Under the pieces are notes generated by a model. It was given only the letters and a program-made list of their open reading frames with translations, was not told the DNA's origin and searched no databases. Both the position numbers and the translations under genes were made by a program. Below, in pieces: positions 46,652 to 55,205 of a DNA stretch of 64,000 nt; positions within the stretch are counted from its first letter, which is position 1; each line of letters starts with the position of its first letter. The stretch comes from Fuerstiella sp. (lineage in GTDB: Bacteria; Planctomycetota; Planctomycetia; Planctomycetales; Planctomycetaceae). Where the stretch lies: positions 1-64,000 of the forward strand of contig JABABI010000041.1 in assembly GCA_014238335.1 (NCBI GenBank), given 5' to 3'.

Positions 46652-47102
46652 TGCAGTGAGCGCCCGTGTCAGTACAACCCTGATCACAGCAGCCGACGGC
46701 GGAGGAAACAACTTTCCATTCACAAACACACTTCGTGCCGCATTCGTACTCAACTTTCTTGTATGTGTTAACATGCCGAATCCGACAGGCCGTCAGCTTT
46801 GAACACAGTTTTTGCAGTAGTCCGCTGCTTCGACAGTCGTCATCACAGCAGCCATCACTGACGGATCCACCGAAACACCGGCTCAGGCGGCAACAGGGCA
46901 ATGTGACCGGGGGAATGCAGATTGCCTTGCACTCTGTTTTGTAGCAGTGCCGTTTTATTTTTTCCGTCTTGTATTCGGGCTGACAGCACTGGCTCCAGGA
47001 TGCTGCATAGCCTGGTGAAGTGCACGGACCGCATTCGGCAAGTGCAGGGCTGTTGATACACATCAGAGCCACGACCAACGTGCCGGTTCTGAACAAAGAC
47101 AT
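46644..47102 (-). CDS. Secreted cysteine-rich protein, unknown
   Basis: 152 residues. Signal peptide MSLFRTGTLVVALMCINSPALA at 1-22. The mature part, about 130 residues, contains 22 Cys including four CC pairs, many in CxxC-like spacing (AECGPC, SQCC, LPCCRLSRC, DGCCDDDC, CGTKCVC, VGCCDQGC). This suggests a disulfide-rich or metal-binding extracellular protein. A strong Shine-Dalgarno sequence fixes the start at 47102 rather than the longer frame from 47153. No family is recognised. It is 535-585 bases after the nitrilase gene, with two hairpins in between. Confidence 0.82.
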   Translation of the reverse strand: MSLFRTGTLVVALMCINSPALAECGPCTSPGYAASWSQCCQPEYKTEKIKRHCYKTECKAICIPPVTLPCCRLSRCFGGSVSDGCCDDDCRSSGLLQKLCSKLTACRIRHVNTYKKVEYECGTKCVCEWKVVSSAVGCCDQGCTDTGAHCTP

Positions 47103-47106
47103 GAAA

Positions 47107-47114
47107 CACCTCCT
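47107..47114 (-). promoter_or_regulatory. Strong Shine-Dalgarno site of the Cys-rich gene
   Basis: The minus strand reads AGGAGGTG ending 4 bases before the ATG at 47102, the closest match to the anti-16S sequence in the window. It decides the start of the Cys-rich gene and implies efficient translation. Confidence 0.85.
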
Positions 47115-47200
47115 AAATTCAATACCAGGACCGGTCAGAGGAATCGACACCAATGACGAAGAATTGTTCCCGAATCGAAGCTGAATTTAGCGACCAATAA

Positions 47201-47230
47201 CCGCTTGCATTCCGGCGGGAATGCAAGCGG
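47201..47230. repeat. 13-bp perfect inverted repeat (hairpin 1)
   Basis: CCGCTTGCATTCC and GGAATGCAAGCGG are exact inverted arms around a 4-base GGCG loop. It lies 99-128 bases upstream of the Cys-rich ATG, so on the minus strand it would be in the mRNA leader. There is no T-run on either side. Confidence 0.85.
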
Positions 47231-47245
47231 CGTTAACATCCGCTT

Positions 47246-47275
47246 TTTCCGACTGATCGGTACATCAGTCGGAAA
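47246..47275. repeat. 12-bp perfect inverted repeat (hairpin 2)
   Basis: TTTCCGACTGAT and ATCAGTCGGAAA are exact inverted arms around a 6-base CGGTAC loop. It lies 15 bases from hairpin 1. On the minus strand it is followed by an A-rich rather than T-rich stretch, which argues against a simple intrinsic terminator in that direction. Confidence 0.85.
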
Positions 47276-47687
47276 GAATTGCGGGCTTCATGGGGAGAGC
47301 GCCAAAGCTTAACATTGCAGGTCCGCCTGTCACGACTGTCCAGGAAATGCTCATCATTAGGGTTCTTCCGGAAATGCCGTCCCTGACGGTCAGGCTGACT
47401 TTTGCGTCGCTGAGTCCTGTGCAGTCTGTCGGATCCGCGACAATTCCTGGCAGCGTATCACGCTGACCTGTGGCTGCGAAGAATGTTTTTCGACCGCAGT
47501 TTCGCTACTTTCACAAGCCGGCACCGTCTGCAGCAATAAGAAAATTGCCCCCCCGAACAGCCGACGTGTTGACTCAGCCTGAGTCCTGCCAGGAAAGGCA
47601 TGTGGGGCATCCACGACAGGATGCCTAACAACCCGCAATTCGCCGGCGTCACGACGAGCGACCGTGGACCGATTCTGCACCGACCGT

Positions 47688-48647
47688 TTACTGGTCCTTG
47701 TACTTCAGCTTCCACCCTGGTTCCGTCACGGGGGGCGCAGAGGACGGCTTGACCAGTTCGTCGTACAATTCGGGGCGTCGTGCTTTCAGGTAGCGTTGCC
47801 CGCTGCTGTGTTTCACGGCTTCGTCAGTGCATAGACCGACAACGACTTCATCACCCAGCCGGGTGCATTCCACCACGACCTCGCCGAACGGATCGATAAT
47901 CATTGAGTTTCCGTTGCGCACCTGACCATCGTCCAGTCCGATCGGGTTGGTAAACACACCATAGATGCCGTTTTCATACAGACGTGTCGGCAACCAGCGC
48001 ATCAACCAGCGACGACCCTTCGGCCCGAGAAGTTCCTGCCGCAGCCGCACGGGGTCGCGTTCACGGTTGTGCCACAGCGCAGGATCCACAAGTCCACGTC
48101 CGGGCATGACCGACGGCAGACACCCGGTTACGTGCGGCATAAAAACGATCTCGGCTCCCTTCAACGCCGTAACACGAACGTTTTCCGGGAGATTGTTGTC
48201 ATAACAAATCAGAACTCCGCAACGGCATCCCTTCAGATCAAATACCACGAACTCATTGCCCGAGGACAAATATGGATTCACGAATGCGTGCAGTTTGCTG
48301 TACCGGGCGACCAGCCTGTCCCCGTCGACACAGATATAGGTGTTGAAGACGTCTTCGCCCCGCAGCTCAAACAATCCCGCCAGGATCGGAACGCCGCAGT
48401 CTGTCGAAATCTTCATCAGCTCACGTACGCTGGCCCCGTCCGGCACTGGTTCAGCAAGTTCGCGCAGCTGGTCTTTGCTGAACTGTTGAACAAAGGTGTA
48501 CGCCGAGATACAGCATTCGTGAAAACTGACCACTTCGGCTCCGCCTTCGACGGCTGTTTTCGTCAATTCATGAATGCGGGACAGATTGAACTTCTTATCG
48601 TCGTTTCGGTGTTCAAACTGGGCGGCTGCGATACGGATATCCCGCAT
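47688..48647 (-). CDS. Carbon-nitrogen hydrolase (nitrilase superfamily)
   Basis: About 319 residues with the nitrilase-superfamily triad: Glu in SFHECCISAYTF, Lys in ARYSKLHAFVNP and Cys in VLICYDNNLPENVR. Family members hydrolyse amides, ureido groups or nitriles in the cytoplasm. The ATG at 48647 (MRDIRIAAAQFEH) matches family N-termini; the frame upstream to 48695 is not needed. It lies 44 bases after the TgpA-like gene and may be cotranscribed. Substrate not identifiable. Confidence 0.9.
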   Translation of the reverse strand: MRDIRIAAAQFEHRNDDKKFNLSRIHELTKTAVEGGAEVVSFHECCISAYTFVQQFSKDQLRELAEPVPDGASVRELMKISTDCGVPILAGLFELRGEDVFNTYICVDGDRLVARYSKLHAFVNPYLSSGNEFVVFDLKGCRCGVLICYDNNLPENVRVTALKGAEIVFMPHVTGCLPSVMPGRGLVDPALWHNRERDPVRLRQELLGPKGRRWLMRWLPTRLYENGIYGVFTNPIGLDDGQVRNGNSMIIDPFGEVVVECTRLGDEVVVGLCTDEAVKHSSGQRYLKARRPELYDELVKPSSAPPVTEPGWKLKYKDQ

Positions 48648-48691
48648 GGATGTTGGCCTTTGAGTCGGTTGGTGTGCGGTTTTGCAGGCTG

Positions 48692-51190
48692 TCAAACAGT
48701 TGCCGACTGAACTTCAGGTTCGTCGGGGACGGCCGCCGCAGACGCCGATTCAGGCGTCTGCCTGGCCGCCAGTAACTCGCTAAATCGCACGACATTACCG
48801 CGCACGCCCATCACGACTTCCGGCGTCAGAGTCTCGGCACCGAATCTTACTCGATTAAACACAGCGGCGATGCGTTGCGGCAGGACTTTATCGTCGACCG
48901 TCACAAGCTGGCCATCGAAGAAGGTTGCTGCTGCGTTCGCGTTTTCCTGAGCTGTCCTGTGATCAGGCAATGGCAACCCATGACGTGAACACAGGTTTCG
49001 AAAGTTCTCGTAGAATCTGACCACGCTGCGCTGTTGGCGTCTGTCAGGCCGCATCCAGTCAATGAATCGATGAAACGGTGAGAGCATCCAGCTGCGTGGA
49101 TTCTGCCGGATGACCAGACCGACGATCAGCAATATCCCAAAGGTGACAATTCCGGTCTGCGGGCTGAACCATTTTCCAGGTTGCAGAACAACTTCCTGAT
49201 AGAACATCTTCAGCGACGCCCACAGCCCCTGTTCACGTATGGTGGTCACGGCATTCCTGCCCGACTCCAGCCACGGACGGATCATGGCTTCCTGTCGCTG
49301 CGGACTCATCTTCTGAATCATATCAAACCAGTTATCACTGAAGGCGAGACGCAGATCTGACCACCAGTCAAAGGTTCGTGGCTGAGTGACGCCTTCCCGA
49401 CGGGCCGCAGCCGGTGTCGGATCCAGAGTTTCCCACGCGAAATCCACGTACACTTCCACCCAGGTGTGAGCATGCTTCTGCTTGACTTCTGAGCGACCGG
49501 AAACGGTGTTTACTTCGCTGCCTTTGTATCCGTTGACAACTCTTGCCGGTACGCCGACGGCCTGGAGCATCAGAGCACACGTCGCCGCGAAGTACTCGCA
49601 GTGACCGACTTTTCGGTTGAATAGAAAATCTTCGACCGGATCCAGTTCCTGGTCGACAATATCGGCAGTTAGCGAATAGCTGTAAGTCCCGGACGTATTG
49701 AGGTAGGCAAAGATACGTTCGACACGCTGCCGCACAGAGACGACTCCTCCGTCGTCCGTTGTGCACAGTTCGACGGCCTGCCGAGTCAGCCGCGGCAATG
49801 ATTGATTCAGTCCATGAGTAATATTACAGCTTTCCGCGTAAGTACGTTCATCCCAGTAATTATGCTGCTGCAGAGGAAGGCGCTCATCCTGTGTCCTTAG
49901 AATTGGCTGCACTACGCTCTCGATGAACATCTTAAGGTCGCTGTGAATCCTGCTCGGTCCGTGAACCCGACGATTCGGTTCTTCCGCGCACCAGACTTCA
50001 AAATTCAGTGGTTCAGACCGCGACCTGTTCTCATGAATGTCATGAATCAGGGAATACGAGAACCGTCGCTGGTTGATTCTCCCCCTGCGTTCCCGATTTC
50101 GAGCATTGACGGCAGGTACGGGGGCAAATGCAAATGTACGGATTGGTGGATCCTGCGTAATACGAACTCGAAAATCAGCCAGTTTTGGCCGCGCCTCGTA
50201 CTGACGATGTTCAGTGTCGCCAACGCCTCGCCCCTGAATACTGCCTGATGTCCATCGGCCGTCGTTGTAGTGCCCCAGCGCATTTCCGCGAAACAGAATT
50301 TCATCCATTTTCATGGCAGCCGCAAACGCGTCCGGAGTGACCGCAGCGCCGCCATCCATTCTGGTGATTTCGAACTGCAGCACGCGGGCATCCGACTGCA
50401 TGATCTCTCCGATCTCTCCCAGTTCCACATTGTCGGTAAACCCGGTCTGGTGTGTGAGGGCGTTGTGGGATGACTGCAACTGTGGGAACGTCCCCGCATT
50501 GACCCAGACACGTGGAAAGGCAACGAACGCGACCAGCGCGACGCACAACGACGCAATGAATGCGAACCCGACGATGGCTCTGAACCGCCAGCCGATCCAG
50601 CGTTCATCAGAGTCGACCTGAAGTCCGTTGCGAACCAACAGGCCACTTGAAGAACTCGTGTCTTCAACAACATTCAGACTGTCTTCGACGCCATCTGAGG
50701 AACGTGCCAGCCGCAACTGTGCACGATAGAGCGAAAATACCGAAAGTGTCCACAACATCGTCAGCAGCATTAAGACGAGTGCCGCGCCGAAAGACGCATC
50801 GGTGGTCAGCACGGACGCCACCGAAATCTGCAGAACACTTAGCGCCGTCAGCCACCAGAACTGACGGATTCCCTTCTTCAGCAGCAGAACGACCCACGTG
50901 ATGTAGACCAGTAGATGTGCGCCCGCCAGCAGTTTTTCCAGCAGGTTTCCTTGCTGGAACTCAATAATAGCGGTGACGAACGCGACGACCCCCAGTCCAT
51001 TGGCCCCCAGGAGAGACAGGCGGAACAGTTTTTTTCGGTCCACAAAAATGTAAGCAAAGACCGCGATCACAGGTGTGAACGCAGTTGGCCACATATTCTC
51101 TTCCGCGTTCGCCAGCACCAGTGACGCCACGGAGACACAGAAGACAATACTGCGAAGAAAGGTCGTCTCGATGTTGACGGGCCTCTTCAT
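48692..51190 (-). CDS. TgpA-like membrane transglutaminase
   Basis: 832 residues. About six N-terminal spans (about 10-240) are followed by an extracytoplasmic transglutaminase-core domain with the catalytic Cys in NRKVGHCEYFAATCALML, His in KQKHAHTWVEVYVDFAWE and Asp in TLDPTPAAARR. A further span lies near 650 (GIVTFGILLIVGLVI), then a cytoplasmic tail (DUF4129-like position). TgpA (DUF3488) proteins are cell-envelope transglutaminases of unclear substrate. The ATG overlaps the DUF58 stop by four bases (ATGA), the usual gene order for this pair. Confidence 0.9.
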   Translation of the reverse strand: MKRPVNIETTFLRSIVFCVSVASLVLANAEENMWPTAFTPVIAVFAYIFVDRKKLFRLSLLGANGLGVVAFVTAIIEFQQGNLLEKLLAGAHLLVYITWVVLLLKKGIRQFWWLTALSVLQISVASVLTTDASFGAALVLMLLTMLWTLSVFSLYRAQLRLARSSDGVEDSLNVVEDTSSSSGLLVRNGLQVDSDERWIGWRFRAIVGFAFIASLCVALVAFVAFPRVWVNAGTFPQLQSSHNALTHQTGFTDNVELGEIGEIMQSDARVLQFEITRMDGGAAVTPDAFAAAMKMDEILFRGNALGHYNDGRWTSGSIQGRGVGDTEHRQYEARPKLADFRVRITQDPPIRTFAFAPVPAVNARNRERRGRINQRRFSYSLIHDIHENRSRSEPLNFEVWCAEEPNRRVHGPSRIHSDLKMFIESVVQPILRTQDERLPLQQHNYWDERTYAESCNITHGLNQSLPRLTRQAVELCTTDDGGVVSVRQRVERIFAYLNTSGTYSYSLTADIVDQELDPVEDFLFNRKVGHCEYFAATCALMLQAVGVPARVVNGYKGSEVNTVSGRSEVKQKHAHTWVEVYVDFAWETLDPTPAAARREGVTQPRTFDWWSDLRLAFSDNWFDMIQKMSPQRQEAMIRPWLESGRNAVTTIREQGLWASLKMFYQEVVLQPGKWFSPQTGIVTFGILLIVGLVIRQNPRSWMLSPFHRFIDWMRPDRRQQRSVVRFYENFRNLCSRHGLPLPDHRTAQENANAAATFFDGQLVTVDDKVLPQRIAAVFNRVRFGAETLTPEVVMGVRGNVVRFSELLAARQTPESASAAAVPDEPEVQSATV

Positions 51191-52716
51191 ACGGCCTCCT
51201 CCACCGGTACGTGTGAAGACTTGTCGGTGATCGCGGAATGCAGCCTGCCGTTGCCGCGTTGTGTTATCAGTGCCTGCGGCCCTCGTCGATTGTCCGCCGA
51301 TTCGTCGGGCAGTTCGATGACGACTGCCATCGCCGCCAGCGACGCCTCAAGAATCGTCGTGTGCGAAACCAGGTCAAGCCGCTCAGAATCGGTTTCGCGT
51401 GACACTCTGTTCAGCGCATCTGCGGCTTCCATCGGGCGAGGCGTAATCACAATGATTCGTTCATCGTACAATGTGTGCTCGGCGACAACCCTCGTAAAAA
51501 CGTCTTCAAGACTTGCCTTCGTATATGGCTTACACATCGCGAGGGCGTCCAGTGCCTCTTCCCGAAATGCGCCCGGGGAGCGACTTGACACCAGACATGG
51601 TTCCTTTGCCGCGATAGCCAGCAGGTAACGACCGCCCGATGAAGATTTCGTCTGTTCCACACAGATCGTCGTAGCCAGACTGATCGCCATTTCCATGGTC
51701 TCACCGTTCCACGTTCCGGATTTCGGCAGATCCAGAATCACAAACGAATCTGCATGGCGATTCTGGTGATACTCACGAACCATCAGCTGTCCGCGTTTGG
51801 CCGTCGATTTCCAGTGAATTGAACGGGGATTATCACCCGAACGAAACTCGCGAATGCGATGAAACTCGTCGTCGAACAGGCCCATCCGCAGCTGTACACG
51901 ATTGCTGGCTTCGGACAATTCCTTCTGCTGTCTCTGCCAGTCAGGAAGCAACGTTCCGACTTTCGGATGCACGATCAACTGTGATGTCTGCGAATCGATC
52001 TGGCCTCTTTCACCGATACCCAGCGGAAAACGGGAACTGACACGCATTGGGCCCAGCTGATACTGTCCTCGGTCTGAAAATCGAAGCTGATATCTGCCGG
52101 CTCGTGAAGCGTGCGCCGGAACCCGCAGATACGTTACGACACCTTCTTCGTCGCGACTGCCTCCCGACAGTTTACCTCCGGAAACGCCGTCACGCACTTC
52201 CAGCATGTGCGATGCCAACAAGCGTTTTCCGTTGGTGACCTCTATTTCAACGACAACAAATTCACCAACCATTGCCCGACGAGGTACGCGTCTGGTCACG
52301 GAGACTTTCTTGAGCATGACATACACGATCCACCCATTCAGGACGAATGGTCCGGCCATCATGCCGAAAACCAGCAAAGGCATATTCCGATGCCCCAGCA
52401 AAGCACCAACGGCAAGGGTCAGCATAATAGCAAGGTAGACAACGCCCTCACGAGGAATGACCACCCGCGATCGTTTTCCTGCACGTGTCAGCAATCGGCT
52501 GAGCTGTCGGCCGAACAGCACATTACCTGTGCCCAGCAGCAGGGTGATCACAGCAAGGATAACGAGTACCTGTTGCGAAAGCGTGCCGAATTCAGGAAAC
52601 TGAATCGGCAGCACGAAGGCGCCAAGAAAACAAGCGAAGGACGCCAGCAGTTGCGTCAGCGCAGTCGCACTCAGCGAAAACGACGGACGAAACGGGCTGT
52701 CTTCAGTTGATGACAT
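51187..52716 (-). CDS. DUF58 (VWA-like) protein partnered with TgpA
   Basis: 509 residues. Four hydrophobic segments in the first 150 residues are followed by a beta-rich domain and the DUF58 signature EFRSGDNPRSIHWKSTAKRGQLMVREY at about 290-316. The last 170 residues have a von-Willebrand-A-like pattern (VILDLPKSGTWNGETMEMAIS). DUF58 proteins normally act with a MoxR AAA+ ATPase and a transglutaminase; the latter overlaps here but no MoxR gene is adjacent. The promoter should lie in the 255-base gap to 52972. Confidence 0.88.
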   Translation of the reverse strand: MSSTEDSPFRPSFSLSATALTQLLASFACFLGAFVLPIQFPEFGTLSQQVLVILAVITLLLGTGNVLFGRQLSRLLTRAGKRSRVVIPREGVVYLAIMLTLAVGALLGHRNMPLLVFGMMAGPFVLNGWIVYVMLKKVSVTRRVPRRAMVGEFVVVEIEVTNGKRLLASHMLEVRDGVSGGKLSGGSRDEEGVVTYLRVPAHASRAGRYQLRFSDRGQYQLGPMRVSSRFPLGIGERGQIDSQTSQLIVHPKVGTLLPDWQRQQKELSEASNRVQLRMGLFDDEFHRIREFRSGDNPRSIHWKSTAKRGQLMVREYHQNRHADSFVILDLPKSGTWNGETMEMAISLATTICVEQTKSSSGGRYLLAIAAKEPCLVSSRSPGAFREEALDALAMCKPYTKASLEDVFTRVVAEHTLYDERIIVITPRPMEAADALNRVSRETDSERLDLVSHTTILEASLAAMAVVIELPDESADNRRGPQALITQRGNGRLHSAITDKSSHVPVEEAV

Positions 52717-52971
52717 ACTTCAGGTTTCGGTATCAGCATGGTGGTTACAAGTCCGACCTGACCACGGTCCCATGCATGGAAGTCTCCACGATACAGGAAC
52801 GACGTCGGCCGGAATTTTGTCTGTCAACTTACAATCAATCCCATGTGTACCGCTGCTCACAGTCCTGCGCGCGACTGGTCCGCAAATGACTCCGATGTGC
52901 TTTTCGGCCGGACACGTCCTGGAACGAAAACTGTTCAACGGCAGGATGGTTTTCGAATTTTCTTCCCTTCT

Positions 52972-53727
52972 TTATCCCCGTCCGACAAGCGGCATCTTTG
53001 TGGCCATGACCGTGACGAACGGCACATTTGCGTCCAGCGGCAGCTGAGCCATATAGATAACGGCATCAGCAATATGGTTTACGTCGATTGTGGGTTCGGG
53101 GGCGAGCAACCCGTTGGCCTGGGGAACGCCGGCACTCATTCGCGACGTCATGTCGGTGCCGGCGTTGCCGATGTCAATCTGCCCGCACGCAATATTGTAC
53201 TTGCGCCCATCCAGTGACGAGGATTTCGTCAGCCCGGTGATCGCGTGTTTCGTCGCCGTGTACGGCGCAGAGTTGGGACGCGGAGAAAGGGCCGAAATTG
53301 ATCCGTTGTTGATGATGCGTCCACCAGTGGGCGTCTGTTCCTTCATCTGCCGAAACGCCGCCTGAGTACACAGAAATGCGCCGGTCAGATTAACATTCAC
53401 CACCTGTTGCCATGCTGCGAAGGAGATATCTTCCAGCAGATCGCCTGGAGCGCTGACACCAGCGTTGTTGAACAGTATGTCGACTCGCCCATAGGTCGAG
53501 GCTGTCTGAGCAAACAGCTGTTCCACCGAAGTTGGATCTGTCACGTCCGTCGGAACCGCGATTGCCGCATCGGCTGCATCCGACAGCGAACGAGTTTCCT
53601 CAAGCGCATCCTGCCTACGTCCGGCGAGCCCCACACGAAATCCTGCTTTCAACAGCGCCAGACTCACCGCGCGGCCGATTCCGCTGCCGGCCCCTGTTAC
53701 GATGACCACTCCTGATGACTCACTCAA
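52972..53727 (-). CDS. Short-chain dehydrogenase/reductase
   Basis: 251 residues with the classical SDR pattern: TGAGSGIGRAVSLA (cofactor loop), NNAG at about 90, Ser in NNGSISALS and the YTATKHA active site (Y-x-x-x-K). Arg in the cofactor-loop region (GLAGRR) suggests NADP preference. The start at 53727 is TTG; the GTG at 53709 is an alternative but would cut the first strand short. Substrate unknown. Confidence 0.9.
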   Translation of the reverse strand: MSESSGVVIVTGAGSGIGRAVSLALLKAGFRVGLAGRRQDALEETRSLSDAADAAIAVPTDVTDPTSVEQLFAQTASTYGRVDILFNNAGVSAPGDLLEDISFAAWQQVVNVNLTGAFLCTQAAFRQMKEQTPTGGRIINNGSISALSPRPNSAPYTATKHAITGLTKSSSLDGRKYNIACGQIDIGNAGTDMTSRMSAGVPQANGLLAPEPTIDVNHIADAVIYMAQLPLDANVPFVTVMATKMPLVGRG

Positions 53728-54155
53728 TTTTTCTGATTCCTAATGCATATGATGTCTGATTCGAACGACTCCCATGCGACGATGGTACACGATTCCTGAC
53801 ACGGCAGCGAAGCAGCAGCACGCATTTGGTCGCAGCCGCCAAGCCGCCGCACGACGATCCCGAACAGCTAGTCCGCATGGCAACGACAACCTCGGTCCCC
53901 CTGACGCTCACGCCGGCGATGTGTAATTCGTCACCACAATCGCACACCCCACGTAGCGTTGGACGCCGCTCGCCGGAAGGCGATTTGGCAGCGAAACCTC
54001 GTCCTCCGGTACAGGATTCGTGCCGTAACTTGTTTATTATAAACGACTTGTGTTGAAACAGGAGATCTTCATGTTTGCGGGAACCATGGCAGTCGCAGAG
54101 CGTCTAAGTGGAGTATTCTTTCCCGCCCCACCGTCGTCCCGCCTACTGCGAACAA
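53728..54155. other. Divergent intergenic region with an AT-rich inverted repeat
   Basis: About 430 bases between the SDR (minus) and the anti-sigma-like gene (plus). It contains the inverted repeat at 54032-54044, an AGGAG at 54060-54064 and a 42-codon open frame, 54071-54199, that runs into the next gene in a different frame. The rest holds no recognisable feature. Confidence 0.5.
54032..54044. promoter_or_regulatory. GTTTAT-T-ATAAAC inverted repeat, candidate operator/-10 region
   Basis: A perfect 6+1+6 inverted repeat in an AT-rich island, 112 bases before the ATG at 54156. TTATTATAAA could also serve as a -10 region. No clear -35 box is present, so an alternative sigma factor or an activator may be involved. 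Confidence 0.4.
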
Positions 54156-54199
54156 ATGTCAAAGCCGTCCCACGAAGAATTGTTGTCCGCCGAATTTGA
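54071..54199 (+). CDS. Possible 42-residue leader ORF
   Basis: ATG at 54071 is preceded by AGGAG (54060-54064) at a six-base spacing, one of the better Shine-Dalgarno sites in the window. The 42-residue product has no recognisable domain and overlaps the first 44 bases of the anti-sigma-like gene in another frame. It could couple translation of the two genes. Codon use and conservation cannot be judged here. Confidence 0.25.
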   Translation: MFAGTMAVAERLSGVFFPAPPSSRLLRTNVKAVPRRIVVRRI

Positions 54200-55205
54200 T
54201 AAGTTTACGTCGGCAGAGCAGTCGCCGCAGGATTCGGAAATGCTCCAGCAGTGGAGTCATCTCGGAGATTGTCTGCGAGCTATTGCGATGGAGCCCTGCG
54301 GAGAGTTCTCCTCAGCAGTTCGCAGCCGAATTGAATTGTCTCAGCCAGAGGCGATTCGGGAAAAAGAGTCCGGCACAGCCGCGTCGACTCGTCATTTTAG
54401 CAGGAATACGATGGCGTTTCTGACGGCCGCAGCAGCGATTGCAGTGGTAACTGTGCCGATATCCTTTCTGGTCATGCGGACCGATTCAATGCCGGTCACA
54501 ACCATGGCGGATGCAGGGGGCGATGTGACGTACGCCTCCGCACCGGCGGACTCTGCCTTACTCTTACCCGCGAACTCACGAGACTGGCAGGTTGTGGTTG
54601 TTACGGTTTCCGAACAGAAGCACGCTGAAGTCAGTAGTAGACTGCGACAGTCGATTGGACAAAGCGGACTTGAGATTCAGTCACTGTCCGACGCGAGTAC
54701 GAATGATGACCAGACGATGGGCGTGCTGATGTCGTCTGCGGACACCTCGTCGGAACTTCTGGACGCGTTGCACACTGGATTCAAGGAAGGCGTCGCTGGA
54801 GACATTCAAACGGAATGGAACCCGGAGCGGATCGGGAATTACGATCGTGACGAATTACTCGCGCGGCTGACAGAATCGATGAATACCCCCACCCGTTCAG
54901 ACGTGTACTTTGGTGAAATGTTTGTTGTGGTACCGACGAACGAAACTCTGGTGACCGAAGTCACTCAGCTGACGGCGGACGCAGATAAGAGCGTTGACAG
55001 CATTGTTGCATTGGCGGATGTGTCAACCGTGCGATCACGTGCGAACGGAACGAATTCTGAAGCAGCGTCCGTACGTAGTGAACGTGTCGGCGGTCGTCCG
55101 GTTCTGGTGCTGTTTCAAAAGAAGGCTGCCACTGAGGATTCTCAGGGCGAGCATCGGTCGCGACAGGGGCGTTCTGCGGGCAACATGTCGCGAATGTTAG
55201 GCTAG
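54156..55205 (+). CDS. RseA-like anti-sigma factor with a periplasmic domain
   Basis: About 349 residues. The N-terminal part (SKPSHEELLSAEFDKFTSAEQSP...MLQQWSHLGDCLRAI) follows the RseA cytoplasmic anti-sigma pattern. A membrane span is at about 83-106 (MAFLTAAAAIAVVTVPISFLVM). The periplasmic part is mixed alpha/beta with no known motif and ends in a basic, Ser/Arg-rich tail. No ECF sigma factor is adjacent, which is unusual for such genes. The ATG at 54156 is preferred over 54108. Its stop overlaps that of the minus-strand neighbour through the sequence CTAG. Confidence 0.6.
   Translation: MSKPSHEELLSAEFDKFTSAEQSPQDSEMLQQWSHLGDCLRAIAMEPCGEFSSAVRSRIELSQPEAIREKESGTAASTRHFSRNTMAFLTAAAAIAVVTVPISFLVMRTDSMPVTTMADAGGDVTYASAPADSALLLPANSRDWQVVVVTVSEQKHAEVSSRLRQSIGQSGLEIQSLSDASTNDDQTMGVLMSSADTSSELLDALHTGFKEGVAGDIQTEWNPERIGNYDRDELLARLTESMNTPTRSDVYFGEMFVVVPTNETLVTEVTQLTADADKSVDSIVALADVSTVRSRANGTNSEAASVRSERVGGRPVLVLFQKKAATEDSQGEHRSRQGRSAGNMSRMLG

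Larger units (their letters stand above)
47103..47687. other. Long leader/intergenic region upstream of the Cys-rich gene
   Basis: About 585 bases between the nitrilase stop and the Cys-rich ATG. It holds the Shine-Dalgarno site, the two hairpins at 47201-47275, and a stretch at 47390-47715 with two overlapping minus-strand open frames that meet at a run of seven G (plus-strand C at about 47547-47554). Neither frame alone looks like a gene (see rejected items). Confidence 0.5.

Noticed and set aside
47390..47715. Two overlapping minus-strand frames joined at a seven-G run, resembling a small lipoprotein (hydrophobic AIFLLLQTVPAC, then a polar tail)
   Set aside because: The hydrophobic part has no nearby start codon in its own frame and needs a frameshift to gain one. 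Without related sequences it cannot be separated from chance.
53720..53947. 75-residue minus-strand frame upstream of the SDR gene
   Set aside because: Composition is Cys/Ser/Arg-rich without a domain, it overlaps the SDR start, and no ribosome-binding site is visible.
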